A stretch of DNA of 64,000 nucleotides from Lathyrus oleraceus (GCF_024323335.1 NC_066583.1:417458031-417522030); one strand, 5' to 3'; positions 38,321 to 50,775 are shown, numbered from the stretch's first letter. Notes: generated by a model not told the origin, from the letters alone. A program made the numbers and translations.

Positions 38321-39756
38321 ATGGATTGTGGACGTGGAAACACTAAGAAGTACAGTTTAAGATGTCCCGATTTGAAAGAGCTAAGGAAGTTATCATCCTT
38401 TGTATTGTATCCATTGGACTTCAAGCAAAGTCATGGGAAGCTTCTATCCGTGTTATCTGCTGATGTGGTTGAAGGACTCTTGAGTGTATTGGTTCAGTTT
38501 TATGATCCTCTCTACCGTTGCTTCACTTTTCCCGATTATCAGCTTGTGCCTACATTGGAAGAGTACGCCCATCTCTTAGGAATACATGTGTCTAACAAAG
38601 TGCCCTTTAGTGGATTGGAGGAGATTCCCAGATCTCATCTTATAGCTGAAGCTCTTCATCTGAAGAAGTCTGAGATTGAGGCTCATTGGGTGAATAAAGG
38701 AGGGATATTTGGGTTGACTTATGAGTTTCTCATAGGGAAAGCTACTGCCTTTGCTCAAGCCGGTAGTGTGGATGCTTTCGAAGCCATCTTTGTGTTGCTC
38801 ATCTACGATTTGGCTTTGTTCCCTAACATTGACGGTTTTGTTGATGTTAACGCCATTAGAATTTTCTTGATTGGGAATCCTGTGCCTACTTTGTTGGGTG
38901 ATGTGTACTTATCTTTTCACTTAAGAAATTCTAAAGGTGGTGGAACTATTGTGTGTTGTGTTCCTTTCCTATATAAGTGGTTTATTTCGCACTTGCCTCA
39001 GACGCCAGATTTTATGGAGAACAAACAATGTCTATGGTGGTCTCAGAGACTCATGTCTCTCACTAATGATGATATTGTTTGGTATGACTCCATATTGAGT
39101 AGCTTGGATATTATTAATAGTTGTGGTGAATTCTCTAATGTGGCCTTCATTGGTACACAAGGAGGAATCAACTACAACCCTGCTTTGGCTCGTCGTCAAC
39201 TTGGGTTCCCCTTGAGAAACAAACCTAATAACACTCAGTTAGAAAGTATTTTCTATCAAGAGGGTAAAGATTCCCAACATTTGAAGCAGAAGATGGTACA
39301 TGCTTGGCATAATGTGCATAGGAAAGGAAGATCCGAGCTTGGTCTGCGCAACTGTGTAGCTTTGGAAGCTTACACTTCTTGGGTGAAGAAGAGAGATTTG
39401 GAATTAAAGATGCCGTATGCTTGTGAAAGACCTATGTCTATGGTTGTGGTTGAGCCATTAACTCTACCTAACCAAGATGCAGAAAACATGAGGAGTTGTA
39501 GCTTGAGTCTAAAGACAAGGATGCACTTATTGAACTTCTTGAAGAAAGAGCAATAAAGAGACGGAGAGAGCCAGAGGGTCCATCTTCCTCTAGTATGCCT
39601 CAGCCTTCCGGTGCTTGGAAGAAGATTTTTGATCAGCTTGTCCTCGAGAAGTCTCAGATGAAGACATCTTTTGAGTCCGAGATCCGTCGCATCCGAAGGC
39701 AGTACGCGCCTGCAGCCAGATCATCTAACACTGTTGTTAGGGGATCCTTAGGATGA
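38321..39756 (+). pseudogene. ORF1: Ogre ORF1, plant-mobile-domain-like protein, late frameshift
   Basis: ATG at 38321 opens 411 uninterrupted codons. A frameshift near 39490-39515 moves the reading to the next frame, which continues with ALIELLEERAIKRRREPEG to a stop at 39754-39756. The central part (PTLEEYAHLLGI, FEAIFVLLIYDLALFPNIDG, RNSKGGGTIVCCVPFLYKWF) resembles the domain of unknown function found in Ogre ORF1 proteins and related plant mobile domain proteins (the family I know as DUF7745 or PMD-like). The C-terminus is charged and helical. The function in the element is unknown. No structural gene is visible between 39757 and gag at 40053. Confidence 0.85.
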
Positions 39757-40052
39757 CTAGTTTCCTTTTATCTTGTATTTGTATTTTCGTTTCTGAAATT
39801 GTACTCAGTGTAATCCTTCCAAAATTATATGAATAAAAAAGATTTTTATGGTCAATCAAATTGTTATTGTTGTTATTATATATTTGGAAATAAAGTAGTA
39901 TGTTCCTTGAAAATAAAACAATCCAAACATTGCATTTCATGCATCATTTTCATAACAAGTTTTTCTTCCGCCAGATGTCTTATTGGTTATTCTTCTGTGC
40001 TTTAGCCAAGCTGACTCACTGATATAACACTCGCACCAATCAACCAAGAATC

Positions 40053-43000
40053 ATGGAACACTTGGAACAAGAGAACCGAGAGTTGAAGGACGAAATTGAT
40101 CGCTTGACTGCCATGATGGAGTCAGTTTTAGCTGCTCAGAGTCAGTCTTCTCCAACGCCTACAACTCCTCCTCCTCAGAGGACTGTCATCTCAGAGGTTT
40201 CTACTTCAACCATGCCTGCTACTCAAGTTGCTCCAGCCATGCCTTCCGGATTCCTATGGGGAATGCCACCCAACTTTGTCCCTGAAGGGTTTGCGCCTAC
40301 TTTTGCTTCTATGTCGATATCTAGCCTGGTCATGTCTGTTCTGCCTCTAGTGGTTCACACTTTGCCTCGTGTTGAGGACACCATCTACCATTCCGAGCCG
40401 TCTAAGGGCCCTGATGTTTATGAGAAGATGGATGAAATGAAAGACCAGTTCCTTAAGCTGCGAAAGGAATTGAAGACCTTGAAGGGAAAAGACCTGTTCG
40501 GTAAGAGTGCCGCTGAACTTTGCCTAGTGCCAAATTTCAAAATCCCGATGAAGTTCAAAGTCCCTGACTTTGAAAAGTATAAGGGAAATACCTGTCCACT
40601 TAGCCATCTCGTCATGTATGCCGGGAAAATGTCAATGCAAACTGATAATGATCATTTATTGATTCACTATTTCCAAGACAATCTGACTGTGCCGTTCTGA
40701 GGTGGTACATGAGATTGGATAGTGCGAGTGTCCGCATGTTTAATGATTTGGGTGAGGCTTTTGTGAAGCAGTATAAGTATAATGTGGACATGGCGCCTGA
40801 TAGAGACCAACTGAGGTCGATGTCTCAAAAAGACAAAGAGACGTTTAAAGAGTACACCCAGAGGTGGAGAGAGCTTGCCGCTCAGATTAATCCTCCGTTA
40901 GAAGAGAAAGAGATGACCAAGATTTTCCTTAAGACCTTGAGTTCATTTTATTACGAACGAATGATTGCTAGTGCCTCCAGTGATTTTACCGAAATGGTAA
41001 ACATGGGGATGAGGTTAGAAGAGGGTGTCCGAGAAGGACGTTTGTCTAAGGAAGAGGTACCATCGAGCAAGAAATATAAAAGCAATTTCGACAGAAAGAA
41101 GGAAGGTGAAACCAATGCAGTATCAGTGGGGAGGCAGAAGAGGCCTTATGTCAAAATAAGTCTGCAACCACGTCAGCATCATTATCAAGTTTCATCAGTT
41201 ATGCCAGTATTTTCTAACAATCAATCAATGCCAGTTCAACAACAACCACAACAACACCAATAATAATCAGCAACAACAACACAATTTTGAGAGGAAGAAG
41301 GTCTCTTTCGACCCTATTCCTATGACGTATGACGAATTATACCCATCTTTGGTTCTTAAGAACCTGCTTCAACCAAGGAATCCGCCACAAATTTCAGAAC
41401 CATTTCCATGGTGGTATAAGCCTGAACTCTGCCGTGCCTTTCATCAAGGAGCTCCCGACCATGATATCGAGAATTGCTACCCTTTGAAGTATGAGGTCCA
41501 GAAGCTAGTAAAAAGTGGGATGGTGTCCTTTGAGGACCGTGCGCCGAATGTGAAAGCAAACCCATTGTCTTCTCTTGGTAATTCCTCTATTAATATGGCA
41601 GATGGTTGTCCAGGAAGTTTTTGAGTGTTCGATGTGCAACGTATCCGTAGGTCATTTGTTGAAATGCACAGGACCTTGTGTTTGATCAGTGACTGTGAGC
41701 ACGACCATGATGGTTGTGCAATCTGTAGTGTGAACCTCAGTGGGTGTATGATTGTCAAGAGAGATATCCAGAAGTCGATGTATGAGAATGTAATCTAGAT
41801 TCAACAGTCGAGGGATATAGATGATGTCAATGTGATAGTACCAGTGTTTAAGACCCCTGAGTGGGTAGTGATTCAATTTGATAGTAGCAGCAACAACAAC
41901 ATTAATAGATCGATATCGCTGTTGGAAATACGGTTAGCGGGCCTAGTCCCATATGCATCCGATAGAGTTGTTCTGTATCAGTATAATGCTACTATGTTGG
42001 AGAATGGTCAAGAGGTTCCGTTGCCTACGACTAATTCCATTATGAACATTGCTGATGTTACGAAGGTGACCTGCAGCGGTCGAGTTTTTGGTCCCTTTTT
42101 CCCAAAAGATGTAGAAGATATTGGTAAGAAGGTTGAGGTACCTGCAGCAAATCCAGTTAGTGCTCCAAAGTGTCAGTCTGGTGAATCCAACTATTTGAAG
42201 CCTAGTGGTGATGATGAGGTACTGAGATTAATAAAGAAGAGTGAATTCAATGTGGTGGAGCAGCTGCTCCAAACTCCTTCCAAAATTTCAGTGTTGTCTC
42301 TGCTTATGAATTCTGAAGCGCACAGAGAAGCATTGCAAAAAGTATTGGAGAAAGCTTATGTTGAACATGATTGTAACAAATGGATCATTTTGACCATATT
42401 GTGGCTAACATTACTTCTTGTAACAACTTAAGCTTTTGTGATGAAGAACTTCCCGAGGAAGGCAAAAATCATAACCTAGCACTAAATATATCGATGAATT
42501 GTAAGGAAGATGCATTGTGAAATATGTTGGTTGATACCGGTTCTTTGTTGAATGTACTCCCCAAGTCAACTCTGTCCAGATTATCATATCAAGGCACTCC
42601 TATGAGATATAGTGGCATAATTGTCAAATCATTTGATGGTTCTCGCAAAACCGTCATTGGAGAAGTGGACCTTCCAGTGAAGATAGGTCCGAGTGATTTC
42701 CAAATTACTTTTTAAGTAATGGACTTCCACCCGGCCTATAGCTGCTTGTTAGGAAGACCGTGGATACATGAAGCTGGGGATGTAACATCCACTATGCATC
42801 AGAAGTTGAAGTTTGTGAAGAATGGAAAGCTCGTCATTGTGGGAGGAGAGAAAGCACTGTTGGTGCGTCACCTGTCGCCTTTCTCACATGTGGAAGTTGA
42901 GGATGAGATTGGAACTCCGTTCCAAGCTCTATCTATTGCTGGAGAGAAGAAAGTTGGGGCACCTATGTCCTCTTTGAAAGATGCTCAGAAGATTGTTGAA

Positions 43001-43271
43001 GATGGCAGTTCTGATCAGTGGGGCCGGATGGTAGAGGTTGTCAAGAATAAAAACCGAGCCGATTTGGGATTCTAGCAAGGGTCATCTCATGTTAAAGTTG
43101 AAGATATGCACCCTAGTTTCCTTAGCGGAGGGTTCATTCATAGTAATGAACAACACTCAGCTGCAGTGTTCGAGGGGGATGAAGATGAAGATTCACCAAT
43201 TTTGTGACGCATGGAAAAGCTTGCAACAATTGGAACACTGTCGATGTTCCTGTTAATGTTCATCGATCTAA
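40053..43271 (+). pseudogene. gag-pro: Ogre gag and protease, exon 1 of gag-pol, degenerate
   Basis: Starts ATG at 40053 with a coiled coil (LEQENRELKDEIDRL) and a Pro-rich linker. The capsid region follows: FKVPDFEKYKG, then a 1-base frameshift near 40690, then DLGEAFVKQYKYNVDMAPDR and ETFKEYTQRWRELAAQINPP. A Gln/Asn tract near 41240-41280 holds another frameshift. The zinc-finger-like CRAFHQGAPDHDIENC follows. The protease has the active-site motif LVDTGSLLNVLP (near 42525) and LLGRPWIH (near 42750). Stops near 41625, 41799, 42513 and 42716 break the frame. Gag would form particles and the protease would process the polyprotein; this copy is dead. Confidence 0.88.
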
Positions 43272-43528
43272 GTAATTGTTTTTTATTATATTTGAAAATC
43301 CTTCTCCTATGCCTAAGGGAGAAGCGAACATTGTTGGGCATATTTCAAATTAATCATCAATAAAATACAATTCTATTCATCCACATCTATGATGTTTTAT
43401 TTTTACTTTTTGCTTTTCTGAAAATGGTAATCACATAAAACATGATTAAATAAATAATAATTGTCCATCTACATAATATTTGGTCACAATTCACTTCTCT
43501 AAAATCAAAATATCAAATCATTATGCAG
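43272..43528 (+). other. Putative pol intron between protease and reverse transcriptase
   Basis: A GT donor (43272-43273, AA|GTAATT) and an AG acceptor (43527-43528, ATGCAG|GT) bound 257 bp of T/A-rich sequence. Removing it joins the end of the protease exon to the reverse-transcriptase exon in one open frame across the junction, and it deletes the TAA that starts inside the donor. Ogre elements are known to carry a spliced intron at this position. Confidence 0.75.
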
Positions 43529-45292
43529 GTCGGTTTCTAAACCCATTGAATACAATGATCCTACTCCTTATCCAAACTTTGAATTCCCTGTGTTTAAGGC
43601 TAAGGAAGAAAGTGATGAAGAAGTGTCTGATGAATTGTCTCATCTACTTGAGTGCGAGGAAAAAGCCATTCAACCATTCGAAGAGCAGATTGAGTTAGTC
43701 AACTTGGGTTCCAAAGATGATGTGAAGGAAGTCAAGATTGGGTGTCGACTGTGTCCAGAGGTTAAGAAGGGGTTGATTGATCTTCTCCGAGAGTATTCAG
43801 ATGTATTTTCCTGGTCCTATCAAGACATGCCTGGTTTGTATTATGAGATTGTGGAGCATAGATTGCCGTTGAAGCCAGAATGCATGACAGTCAAGCAGAA
43901 ATTGAGGAGAACTCATCTTGATATGGCAGTGAAGATTAAAGAAGAATTGCAAAAGCATATTGATGCCGGTTTCCTTGTTACTGATGAGTATCCGCAATGG
44001 GTGGCCAACATTATGCCTGTTCATAAGAAGGATGGAAAAGTCCGTATGTGTGTTGATTATAGAGTTTGAACAAGGCTAGTCCTGAAGATGATTTCCCTCT
44101 GCCACACATTGATATGTTGGTAGACAATACAACTAAGTTCAAAGTCTTTTCATTTATGGATGGATTTTCCGGTTATAATCAGATTAAAATGGCACCTAAA
44201 GATATGGAGAAAACCATATTCATTACACCCTGGGGAACATTTTGTCATAGAGTGATTCCTTTCAGTTTAAAGAATGTTGGTGCAATATACCAGAGAGCAA
44301 TGACCACTCTTTTTCATGATATGATGCATAAAGAGATCGAAGTCTATGTTGATGATATGATTGCTAAATATAGTGATGAAGAAGAGCATGTTGAGCATTT
44401 GTTGAAGCTATTCCAGCGTTTGAGGAAGTATAAACTCCGCTTGAATCCCAATAGATGTACTTTTGGTGTTCGTTCTGGTAAGTTGTTGGGATTTATTGTC
44501 AGCGAGAAGGGTATTGAAGTTGATCCTTCCAAGGTCAAAGCAATACAAGAGATGCCTGCGCACAAAACTGAGAAGCAAGTCAGAGGTTTTCTCGACTGCT
44601 TGAATTATATCTCAAGATTCATATCGCATATGACGGCCACATGTGCGCCTATATTCAAGCTCCTTCAGAAAGACCAGTCTTGTGATTGGACCGAAGATTG
44701 CCAAAAAGCTTTTGACAATATCAAAGATTATCTGCTTATGCCTCCGATTCTGTCTCCTCCCGTTGAAGGAAGACCATTGATCATGTATTTGACTGTGCTC
44801 GATGAAAGTATGGGTTGTGTTCTCGGTCAGCAAGATGAAACTGGAAAGAAAGAGTATTCTATTTACTACCTCTGTAAGAAATTCATCGACCGTGAGACTC
44901 GGTATTCTATGCTTGAAAAGACTTATTATGCATTGGCTTGGGCTGCTAAGCGTCTGCGTCAGTATATGTTGAATCATACCACTTGGTTGATATCCAAAAG
45001 GGATCCAATCAAGTATATTTTTGAGAAGCCTGCTTTAACTGGGAGGTTTTCCTGTTGGAAAATATTATTATCCGAGTATGATATTGAATACCGATCTCAA
45101 AAAGCGATTAAAGGTAGTGTCTTGGCTGACCATTTGGCTCACCAACCAATTGAAGATTATCAGTCAGCGCAGTATGATTTTACTGATAAAGAAATCTTGT
45201 ACTTGAAGATGAAAGATTGTGATGAAGCATTACTTGTAGAAGGGCCAGAACCTGGTTCCCGTTGGGGCATGGTATTCAGCTTTGGTGGTTAA
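43529..45292 (+). pseudogene. pol: Ogre reverse transcriptase and RNase H, exon 2, frameshifted
   Basis: From the acceptor the frame leads through DLLREYSDVFSWSYQDMPGL and YPQWVANIMPVHKKDGKVRM. A 1-base loss near 44066, within the usual YRDLNKA motif, shifts the frame. The next 409 codons include the RT palm (FSFMDGFSGYNQIKMAP), the catalytic YVDD (44345-44356), the connection (GFLDCLNYISRFI) and a Ty3-type RNase H (DESMGCVLGQQDETGKKEYS, YSMLEKTYYALAWAAKRLRQ). The catalytic motifs are visible, but the frameshift and the damaged neighbours make it inactive. It would copy element RNA to DNA. Confidence 0.9.
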
Positions 45293-45560
45293 CCAGATCA
45301 AAGGTGAATGTGAGACGAATCAACCCGGTTTGATACCATATAAAGATTATGCGAGGAGGATTTCAACTTTCTTTACAAAAGTTGAATTTCATCATATCCC
45401 TCGAGATGAAAACCGGATGGAAGATGCTCTTGCAACGTTGGCTTCAATGATAGGCCAGCTCATGTGTTTTCTATCGAAGAAGCTAAAGATGAAAAGTCGT
45501 GGTATTTTGATATTAAGTGTTTTCTCCAAAGTCAGATTTACCCACCTGAGGCATCTTTGA
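45282..45560 (+). pseudogene. Second (archaeal-type) RNase H remnant of element C
   Basis: VVNQIKGECETNQPGLIPYK and VEFHHIPRDENRMEDALATL match the C-terminal half of the extra RNase H known in Tat/Ogre elements. The N-terminal half is missing: the frame goes from GSRWGMVF directly into the position just before VVNQIKGE, with a short overlap in another frame. That points to an internal deletion of the catalytic core. Confidence 0.75.
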
Positions 45561-46728
45561 AAGATAAGAAGACTTTGAGAAGATTAGCTGGCAATTTCTA
45601 CCTAAATGGTGATGTGCTTTAAAAATGAAATTTTGATATGGTTTTGCTCATATACATGGATAGACACAAAGCAGACCTGTTGATGACTGAGGTCCATGAA
45701 GGTTCCTTTGGTATTCACTCCAATGGATATGCTATAACTAAGAAGATGTTGAGAGCAGGTTACTATTAGCTAACAATGGAATTTGACTGTTGCAAGTTCA
45801 TGATGAAATGCCACAAGTGTCAAATATATGCAGATAAAATTCATGTTCCTCCGACACTGTTGAATGTCATTTCCTCTCCATAGCCCTTCTCCATGTGGGG
45901 AATTGATATGATTGGTATGATTAAGCCCAAAGCTTCGAATGAACATCGTTTCATTCTAGTGGCTATTGACTATTTCACAAAGTGGGTCGAAGCGACATCA
46001 TATGCGAATGTAACCAAGTAAGTTGTTGTAAGGTTTATCAGTATGGTGTGCCAAGTAAGACCATTACTAATACTGAATCGAACTTGAATAATAATATGGT
46101 GGAAGCTTTTTGCAAAGACTTCAAGATTGCACATCATGATTATTCTCCCTACAGACCCAAGATGAATGAGGTTGTTGAAGCTGCGAACAAGAACATCAAG
46201 AAGATCATCCAGAAGATGGTTGTGACATACAAAGACTGGCATGAAATGCTCCCATTTGCCTTGCATGGGTACCATAAATCCATCCGCACTTCAACAGGGA
46301 CAACCCCTTTCTCTCTTGTTTATGGTATGGAAACTGTGCTCCTAGTAGAGGTTGAGATCCCATCATTGCTTGTCCTGATGGAAGCCAAGTTGACAGAGGC
46401 TGAATGGTGTCAGACCAGGTATGATCAGCTAAATTTGACTGAAGAGAAGAGGTTAACTGCCATGTGTCATGGTCATTTATATCAGTAGAGAATGAAGAAG
46501 GCATTTGATAAGAAGGTCTGACCTCGTGTGTTCAGAGAAGGTGACTTTGTGCTCGAGAAGATTTTATCCTTTAAACCAGATTCTAGGGGAAAATGGACTC
46601 CTAATTATGAAGGCCCATATGTTGTTAAGAGAGCCTTTTCGGGCGGTGCTTTGATTCTTACAACTATGGGTGGTGAAGAGTTCACGCATCTTGTGAATGC
46701 CGATGCAGTAAAGAAATACTTCGCCTAA
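45541..46728 (+). pseudogene. Ogre integrase, degenerate
   Basis: Pieces in changing frames: the N-terminal LRRLAGNFYLNGDVL; the zinc-binding region (VHEGSFGIH, CHKCQ); the core with FSMWGIDMIG (first Asp), a damaged second catalytic site (ITNTESNL where TDNGSNL-like sequence is expected), and VEAANKNIKKI (the Glu); then the C-terminal GPY region (KWTPNYEGPYVVKRAFSGGA), ending KKYFA at 46728. Stops occur near 45620, 45767, 45882, 46486 and 46518. Integrase would insert the cDNA; this copy cannot. Confidence 0.85.
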
Positions 46729-49342
46729 AAAAGAAAAGAATAGCTCGCCAAGTTAAAAACCCGAAAGGGCGGCTTAGGAAAAAAATGAGCGTCTCGGTGG
46801 ATTGAAAACCTGAAAGGGTGATCCAAGCAAAAGTTAGAGACATAAAACAGAAAATTTATCCCGATAAATTGAGTACCCCACCTTGGGGAAATTTATGCAA
46901 AATTAGGGATCATGGCAAGTAATTGCATCCTGTTGATCTTCAGTCTTGAAGACTTTCTTGAGCACGTTGTTTGATTCTGATTCATCCTCAACCAAAGCCA
47001 AGAGCACAATGGATATCAAAGTTGGTAGAAGGATTAGTGATCATTGTATTCAATGTAGCCATTTTCCATGTAAATTACCATTTTTCAAATTTTGTAAAGA
47101 TCTATGAAGTCTTGTCATTTACAGACTACCATTCTATTAAATAAAGTTGAGCTTTTTATCCAATTGTTTCTACTCTTATTTATCTTTTAGCTAAATAGAT
47201 TTAAATTTTATGATTATCATTTTGAAATTAAATTTTAAATCAAAATCATGTTTTCTTAAATAATAAAAGCAGTTACTTTGAGAGCGATCGATTTCATTTG
47301 AGGAATATCAATAGCAGCTTGAAAATTGGTAAGCCTTAAAATGCGAAGCATTGTTGGTTTTCCCCAAGTAGTTAGAGTAAGCTCTGTGTTTTCCCTAGTA
47401 GCGTTTCGACGTCTCCGACCGATTTTTGTTGGTTTCCTTAGTTGAGTTTGTGATGGCCTCCCTTATGTTGTAGGCGTGCTGTCTCAGCAGTTTGCATTAG
47501 ATTCAACATAGATTCTTGTTTCCCTTCAGGCCTCCAGCGAATTTCATCCAACACCGATTCTAGAGCAGTATGTTGGATCCTCTGCAAGGTTGTCTCCCAT
47601 TTGATATGGTGTTGACCTAAAATTCCCCACAGAGTTAATAGTGCAACTTCTCAGCAGATCTTCCCTCTTCCCCAGCCAGGGTTTAGCCTTTGAGACCGTT
47701 GATTTGTGTTCTCCTTCCCCAGTTGGTTCCCTCCTGTTGAGATTGGCCGAGCGTTGTATTGATGATTCAAACCAGCGACAGTTGTATCCTTTATGATCAT
47801 TTTGTCAGCATAGTCATCATATATACATATACATATACATTCATAGACTTCATTATCGTATTATTATTTGCACTTTGTGATTCATTATTTCTCTGATCCC
47901 CTGCTATAGTGGAATCATTTTCCCCCGCGCAGATCCAGTGTGTATGTCCTATTTCAATTATAGAGTGTCAGCCCCCTAAGTAGAAAGATTTTAAACTTTC
48001 TCATTCCCCACTGAGTTATTTCCTCGTGGATGATTATTGTTTCAGTTTCCTCCCCAGTTGATTATCTGGATGAAGCCACTCCCCCTGAGTTATGTCCTCA
48101 TTGGGTTGAGTCTTTGATTAACCATTTCTTTCTAGATCTTACCTAGATAGATGCTTTTGGTCCCCTTGAGAGTCTATTACCCAGTAACTGGTAATATTCT
48201 TCTCAATTTGTGAGTATTTTACTTTTGCCCAATACCCAACAAGAGTAAAATTTTTCCCCAGCGTGTTCGTTTTCACGTTTCCCCAGGAAGTCTATCCTTG
48301 ATATGTTCATCCTAACCGATGAAGGATATTTTTCTTACCCTGCTTTGAGTTTATCCTTGATATGTTCATCCTAACCGATGACAGATACTTCTCTTTGTGG
48401 TATTCTATCCAGTAAAAAGGTACTTGTAAATCCTATTTCATTCCCAGAGGGTTAATCCTTGATATGTTCATCCCAACCGATGACGGGTTTCCTCCTCTTT
48501 GCGGTATTCTACCCAATAATCGATAGTTGTAAATCCCGCTTCCCCTTGTGGAGTCTATCCTTGATATGTTCACTTTAACCGGTGACAAATATTCTCTCTT
48601 TTGGTTTTCTATCCAGTAACTGATAGTTGTAATCCCTATTTCTCCCCTCAGAGTCTATCCTTGATATGTTCATCCTAACCGGTGACGAATATCCTCTTTT
48701 CGGTATTCTATCTAGTAATTGATAGATGTAATTCCTACTTTTCCCCAACAGTCTATCCTTGATTTGTTCATCTTAACTGATGACGGATATTCTTCCTTTT
48801 GAGTCTATCCTTGATATGATCACTTTAACTAGTGATCGATATTCTCTTTCTTTGGTTTTCTTCCCAGTAATCGGTAGTTGTAAACCCTATTTTTGACTTT
48901 TCCCCAGCAGTTTATTCTTACCCAGTAACTGGTAATGAATACACCTCCTGGTGGTCCCTCGACGAGTCATCCTTGATATGTTTACCCTAACCAGTGACAA
49001 ATGTCCTCCATGTCAGAACTTGTTATCCCCATACCCAGTAACCGGTAGTGGATAATACATTTATGTTACTCCTGTGTTAAAGATTATCTCTTCCCTAGTT
49101 GAGTTTGAGTGCGTATTTCCTCGGTGAAATCGCCGTTCCCTGTTTGGTTCGAGTATTTCAGCTTTGTTTCGATCTACCCGTTTCCCATGCAGATGTTCCT
49201 TTTATCCCTGACTGAGTCTTTCCATTGATTTAGTTTCATGGAATCCCTCGTGTCCCCAACAGTTTTAAGTCGTATCCTGGCCTACGCATATCTTTTATCC
49301 CCCAGAGTCTTCGTCTCCTCAGTGAGTTTTCCTTATGGAACA
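46729..49342 (+). other. 3' untranslated region of element C
   Basis: No coding potential. 46740-47200 is A-rich, of the type that follows integrase in Ogre. Later parts are C/T-rich, with frequent CCCC runs. The tandem hairpin array at 48172-49060 is the main structure. Interrupted at 49342 by element E and resumed at 56299. Confidence 0.75.
48172..49060 (+). repeat. Two-motif hairpin array in the 3' region of element C
   Basis: About eight copies of a TATCCTTGATATGTTCATCC unit, with its partner GATGACGGATA, alternate with copies of a CCAGTAACTG unit. Arms pair within units: TCATC/GATGA, GATCACT/AGTGATC (48818-48837), CTATC/GATAG, TTACC/GGTAA (48177-48194). Spacing is roughly 50-100 bp. This is not coding. 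Confidence 0.8.
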
Positions 49343-50751
49343 TGATCGGTCACCATTTCCATTGAATTCCCACCATTAATCCGACGTATTTTCATCACTT
49401 TGGTAAGATTTGTGTTTGTTTATAGTTGTTTCAGAGTCATTTATCATGTTTTGTTAGTTTGGTATCACATTTCATTTTATTACATGTTTATGTCAAAAAG
49501 GTCTCTTTTACGCTTCATTTTGGTAGTGTTATTGTTACAGGCCGTTGCACAGGTTTAAAAGCACTAATAGTGGAGTTGGGGATACCTAGAAAGGCAAAAA
49601 TATGAAAATACAGCAGTTCAACACGGGCACCCGTGTGCCACAACACTGCCCGTGTTGTTGGTCAGGCAAAGCAAGCTTGGAGAGGAAAAAAAACAGAGAG
49701 TTAACACGGGCACCCGTGTGTAGGAACACGGCCTGTGTTGATGCCCCTGTAACTTAATCTGAAAATAATCATGTTGGAAAGCACACACGGGCACCCGTGT
49801 GTACACACACGGCCCGTGTTGATGGGCGCGACTTAGAAACTTCAATTTTTGCCATGTGAATCTATTCTGCTCATTAAGGGTAGTTTGGACTTTTTGCTTT
49901 GGAAAAATCCATCTGAAACTATTAGAAGGCTTGGGAGAGAAAGGAGAAGACACTTTTTGATGTACGAAAGTAAATATTGCACTAAAAAGATAGCTACTAC
50001 GGAGGATTCGAAGACGGCGAGATTCAAGGGCATCGACCATTGAAGATCAAAATCTCCTAATTCTTTGTAATGTTTAATTTTCACACTATGATTTCTTTGA
50101 ATACTATGAGAGGCTAAACCTCCTATGTTAGGGGGGAGGTCCTAATTTGATCATATGTTATGAATTTGAACTAATGATTTCCTTATTACCATGTTACTTA
50201 TTTTAATTCACTTGTGTGATGTTATTATGCTTTTGTATCGGACAAATACAAATTGATCTATGACTTTCAATAACAGGATTGTGATTGTTAGGGTTTTCAC
50301 ACAATTGGGTTTATGAATGCATCATCTAGGACTAGTAACTTTTGTAAATCAGCGCAAACCTCGATTTTATTTATGATTAAAACCAAGGATTTATTGAATG
50401 GACATTTGATAAGAATTGGTAGTTTAATAGTTTCTTTCTTGAGGACTTAAGGAAGAACATTCTGAGGTTAGGTAATTGAATGTTTCATGCGTATTAAGGA
50501 AATCTTGACTGAATTCTTAACTGGTTAAATCAACCACCCACCCTAGCATTCTTTATCTTAATCACTTACATTTTTACTGTCTTTTGTGTTTATTGCTGAA
50601 ATTCCAAAAACAACCAAACCATTATCTTTTTGTTCCGATAGAATCAAAGTCAAATAAGTATTTCCTACGTAATCCCTGAGATCGATACTTGGAAATAAAA
50701 CTCCTTATTACTACATCGGTAAAAATAGTACACTCGCTATTTTTCCGATCA
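49343..50751 (+). repeat. 5' LTR of element E (about 1.4 kb)
   Basis: Starts TGATCGGTCACC and ends TTTTCCGATCA. It is about 2% different from the 3' LTR by eye and has a 2-bp loss next to the terminal TG. The conserved 140-codon minus-strand frame occurs in both LTRs and follows the palindrome repeats; I do not consider it a gene. Confidence 0.9.
49622..49830. repeat. Triplicated palindrome CACGGGCACCCGTG in LTR E
   Basis: Copies start at 49622, 49705 and 49786, about 82 bp apart. Each is followed by a second half-palindrome of the type CACGGCCCGTGTTG. The 3' LTR repeats this from 55164. Confidence 0.85.
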
Positions 50752-50757
50752 AGTTTT

Positions 50758-50775
50758 TGGCGCCGTTGTCGGGGA
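50758..50775 (+). other. Primer-binding site of element E
   Basis: TGGCGCCGTTGTCGGGGA is the Athila-type site complementary to tRNA-Asp, with one difference from the usual TGGCGCCGTTGCCGGGGA. Confidence 0.85.

Noticed and set aside
49618..50040. 140-codon minus-strand frame present in both E LTRs
   Set aside because: It is conserved only because the LTRs are duplicates. It runs antisense through the palindrome repeats, and no family is recognisable.
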